Assembly (NCBI RefSeq): GCF_000295935.2
Contig: NZ_ALWO02000040.1
Span: 1 to 64,000 of the forward strand
Origin: Indibacter alkaliphilus LW1
GTDB lineage: Bacteria > Bacteroidota > Bacteroidia > Cytophagales > Cyclobacteriaceae
Reading direction: 5' to 3'
Length of the DNA stretch: 64,000 nt
Shown: positions 62,501 to 64,000 of the stretch, one piece after another
Layout: every line of letters begins with the position of its first letter
How positions within the stretch are numbered: the stretch's first letter is position 1
Translations under genes and position numbers: made by a program
Notes under the pieces: model-generated
Database searches by the model: none
What the model was told of the DNA's origin: nothing
What the model saw: only the letters and a program-made list of their open reading frames with translations

Positions 62501-63391
62501 TCAATATTTCAAATTCAGCTCTTTTCTCAAAAACTCATCCTCCACTTTATTTCTTGTCCAGTAATCTACCACTTTCAATCCCTTTCTTTTGGCTTTGGTC
62601 ACCTCTTTGCTGCCATCAGAGCGGGTATCTTCTTCCTCCCAAGCCATGATTTGAAAAGGAAACTCTTTTTCAAAATCAATTTTGACCACCCTGCTTCCGT
62701 TACTGTAAGCCACTTCAACCTGACTTCTGTTTTCGCTGATGTCCCTTACTCTAACGAAGGCTTCTTGCTTCTCAAAATCCTTGTGTGTAAATCTCTGGTA
62801 AAACAAGGAAGGAAGCATCTGAACACTTCCGGTTGGAATCTGGCCAGGGTCAATCCTGATCAGGTTCCAAATATCATCTTCGGCCAAACCACTGAATGAA
62901 AAAGTATCATCACCTTCCTGCTCAAAATAGGAGAATAATTTACCTGAGTAACTTTCTCCGCTTTTCAGATTAAGCTGCGCAAATGACTGGCCGCACCATT
63001 CTTGGGAAGAAAGCGTGAACTTGACCCCATTCGATTGTTCCTTGGTAGGTGTAAATGCAGAAAGCATCATATGGTAAGGGTAAATCCCAGTGACAAAGTC
63101 TCTGGTTTGGTTCATTTTGATCACTGAAAGTTTGTCCCTTCCTGCATCCCCAGGATTATCCAATTTCACCTGTTTTTTTCTGGAAAAATCTTCTGTAACA
63201 AAAATCAAAACGGCTTCCCCTTCTCTGGGCTCTCCATATCTATATTGGGTAAGCTCAAAGCTGCTAAGTTCCGCTTTACCCTGAAACCAGTATTTCCCCC
63301 AGGCATCAAAATCAATATTTTCTCTTTGAGGCTTACTGCAACTTGCAATTATTACCAAGCTCAATAGTCCAAAAATTATTTTTTTTAGCAT
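62501..63391 (-). CDS. Lipoprotein of unknown function
   Basis: A 296-residue lipoprotein (lipobox VIIASC, about residue 18) with a beta-rich body (WGKYWFQGKAELSSFELTQY, GEAVLIFVTEDFSRK and VKFTLSSQEWCGQSFAQL are memorable stretches). Such proteins are sometimes labelled septum formation inhibitor in databases, but no Maf nucleotide-binding motif is visible, so that name is not used. It is encoded 19 bp upstream of the GT87-like gene on the same strand and 10 bp after the truncated oxidoreductase gene, and may be part of one operon with them. Confidence 0.7.
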   Translation of the reverse strand: MLKKIIFGLLSLVIIASCSKPQRENIDFDAWGKYWFQGKAELSSFELTQYRYGEPREGEAVLIFVTEDFSRKKQVKLDNPGDAGRDKLSVIKMNQTRDFVTGIYPYHMMLSAFTPTKEQSNGVKFTLSSQEWCGQSFAQLNLKSGESYSGKLFSYFEQEGDDTFSFSGLAEDDIWNLIRIDPGQIPTGSVQMLPSLFYQRFTHKDFEKQEAFVRVRDISENRSQVEVAYSNGSRVVKIDFEKEFPFQIMAWEEEDTRSDGSKEVTKAKRKGLKVVDYWTRNKVEDEFLRKELNLKY

Positions 63392-63401
63392 AACTCTTTC
63401 C

Positions 63402-64000
63402 TTAAGGTTCTAAATAAACTGTCTTTCCTGATTTCGCCGACTCAATCGCAGCATCCAGGATTTTGGCCACAATCACATTATTCTCCAAAGTGTATAACCC
63501 AAAGGGTGGTAAATTGATTTCCCCATTGATCACCTCTGCAAAATACTGAAAAGGATTGGAATAGGTCCCTGTTTTATTTTTGTCCAGAAACTGTACCATG
63601 TCTTCAGACTGTCCTTCAATGCGCATATCCAATCTCTCTTTTTCAGGAGCTTTGAGATATCCTTTTTCAAAATAAACATCCATGTCTTTCCTGTCAAAAG
63701 GCCAATTCCAAGAAGCTTGTATGATGGCTTGAGATTCTTTGTAGGTTAAAATAATAGTTGCTTCATCCTCCACATGGGTATAAATGTCATCCTTATAGGT
63801 CTGGGTAATGGCAGTCACAGAATGAGGAACCTCTCCATCAGTCAGCAAAGTCATGATATTGGCACCATAACATCCAAAATCTACCAATGCACCTGCTCCG
63901 TTTTGTTTCGGATCTGTCAACCAATCCAAAAACTCTTTACCAACACCGATCTCTTTTGGCCCTTTATGCCCATGATGAAAAACTGCTTTTCTTATCTTCC
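63402..64000 (-). CDS. Gfo/Idh/MocA family oxidoreductase, 5' end outside the window
   Basis: The last 199 codons of an NAD(P)-dependent sugar oxidoreductase; the frame stays open to the window edge, so the N-terminal Rossmann domain lies beyond 64000. Visible is the C-terminal substrate domain with GAGALVDFGCYGANIMTLLTD (the conserved DxGxH-like segment with C and Y in place of the usual histidine), the IQASWNWPFDRKDMDVYF strand and the GKTVYLEP end. The class is clear; the sugar substrate is not. Confidence 0.85.
   Translation of the reverse strand, partial: KIRKAVFHHGHKGPKEIGVGKEFLDWLTDPKQNGAGALVDFGCYGANIMTLLTDGEVPHSVTAITQTYKDDIYTHVEDEATIILTYKESQAIIQASWNWPFDRKDMDVYFEKGYLKAPEKERLDMRIEGQSEDMVQFLDKNKTGTYSNPFQYFAEVINGEINLPPFGLYTLENNVIVAKILDAAIESAKSGKTVYLEP

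Noticed and set aside
62501-63391. Annotation as septum formation inhibitor Maf
   Set aside because: The protein is a secreted lipoprotein without the Maf nucleotide pyrophosphatase motifs, so the name sometimes given to such proteins is not supported.
1-64000. CRISPR arrays, tRNA or rRNA genes, insertion sequences, integrase or phage genes
   Set aside because: None was recognised on either strand: no regular short direct repeats with spacers, no cloverleaf-like segments noticed, and no transposase or recombinase motifs in any translated frame. A tRNAscan or covariance search was not possible.

Overview
The window looks like chromosomal DNA from a Bacteroidota bacterium, most likely family Cyclobacteriaceae (Algoriphagus/Belliella-like). 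This is inferred from gene content and sequence habits, not from a database search. The clues are a type IX secretion sorting tail (45726-48701), SprB repeats, FISUMP-domain lipoproteins, bifunctional DAHP synthase/chorismate mutase proteins, a Bacteroidota-type LptD, few Shine-Dalgarno sites, and a promoter of the Bacteroidota form TTTG-N19-TAnnTTTG. No rRNA, tRNA, CRISPR array, transposase or integrase was seen.

Layout. 1-3.3 kb is an accessory island: a HigB/HigA-like toxin-antitoxin operon whose downstream part is tandemly duplicated (763-bp unit), attC-like inverted repeats, a RhuM-Doc protein and a small membrane protein. 3.5-7 kb holds three sugar-nucleotide/glycan genes (dTDP-glucose dehydratase, UDP-glucuronate epimerase type, GT4 glycosyltransferase). 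7-9.5 kb has proC and a glutamate dehydrogenase, convergent on a shared terminator. 9.5-12.6 kb is a MacAB-like ABC exporter trio. 12.7-17.7 kb is aromatic amino-acid biosynthesis: aroA, aroB and a DAHP synthase/chorismate mutase behind a Phe/Tyr-rich leader-peptide attenuator, plus a second unlinked paralogue. 17.9-32.5 kb is mostly housekeeping (proline dehydrogenase, lysS, arginine deiminase, LptD, amidase, acyl-CoA carboxylase beta, SirB1-like, redoxin, phosphopantetheinyl transferase, WD40, DivIVA-like, folB), followed by a ChaN-like protein.

34.2-38.4 kb is a two-gene operon of a subtilisin-type lipoprotein and a TPR-CHAT (caspase-like) membrane protein, followed by repeat-rich intergenic DNA. 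39-45.3 kb has a GH109-like oxidoreductase, a frameshifted small gene pair, and a BCCT transporter-UspA-porin group. 45.7-53.7 kb is a block of secreted or lipoprotein genes: a T9SS cargo protein and two tandem pairs of a catalytically dead subtilase and a FISUMP lipoprotein, one pair decayed. 53.8-57.4 kb is an ergothioneine operon (egtD, egtB, BCCT transporter) in which egtB is split by one in-frame amber codon. 57.4-64 kb includes DUF427 and DUF2062 proteins, a voltage-sensor protein without a pore, two DUF6503-like lipoproteins, a membrane mannosyltransferase-like protein, a lipoprotein and a truncated oxidoreductase.

The observations most worth checking are: (1) the aromatic leader-peptide attenuator with a leaderless promoter at 16205-16384; (2) the subtilase + TPR-CHAT pair; (3) the family of inactivated subtilases paired with FISUMP lipoproteins; (4) the amber-split egtB with its co-transcribed BCCT transporter; (5) the voltage-sensor-only protein; (6) the cassette-like toxin-antitoxin island.
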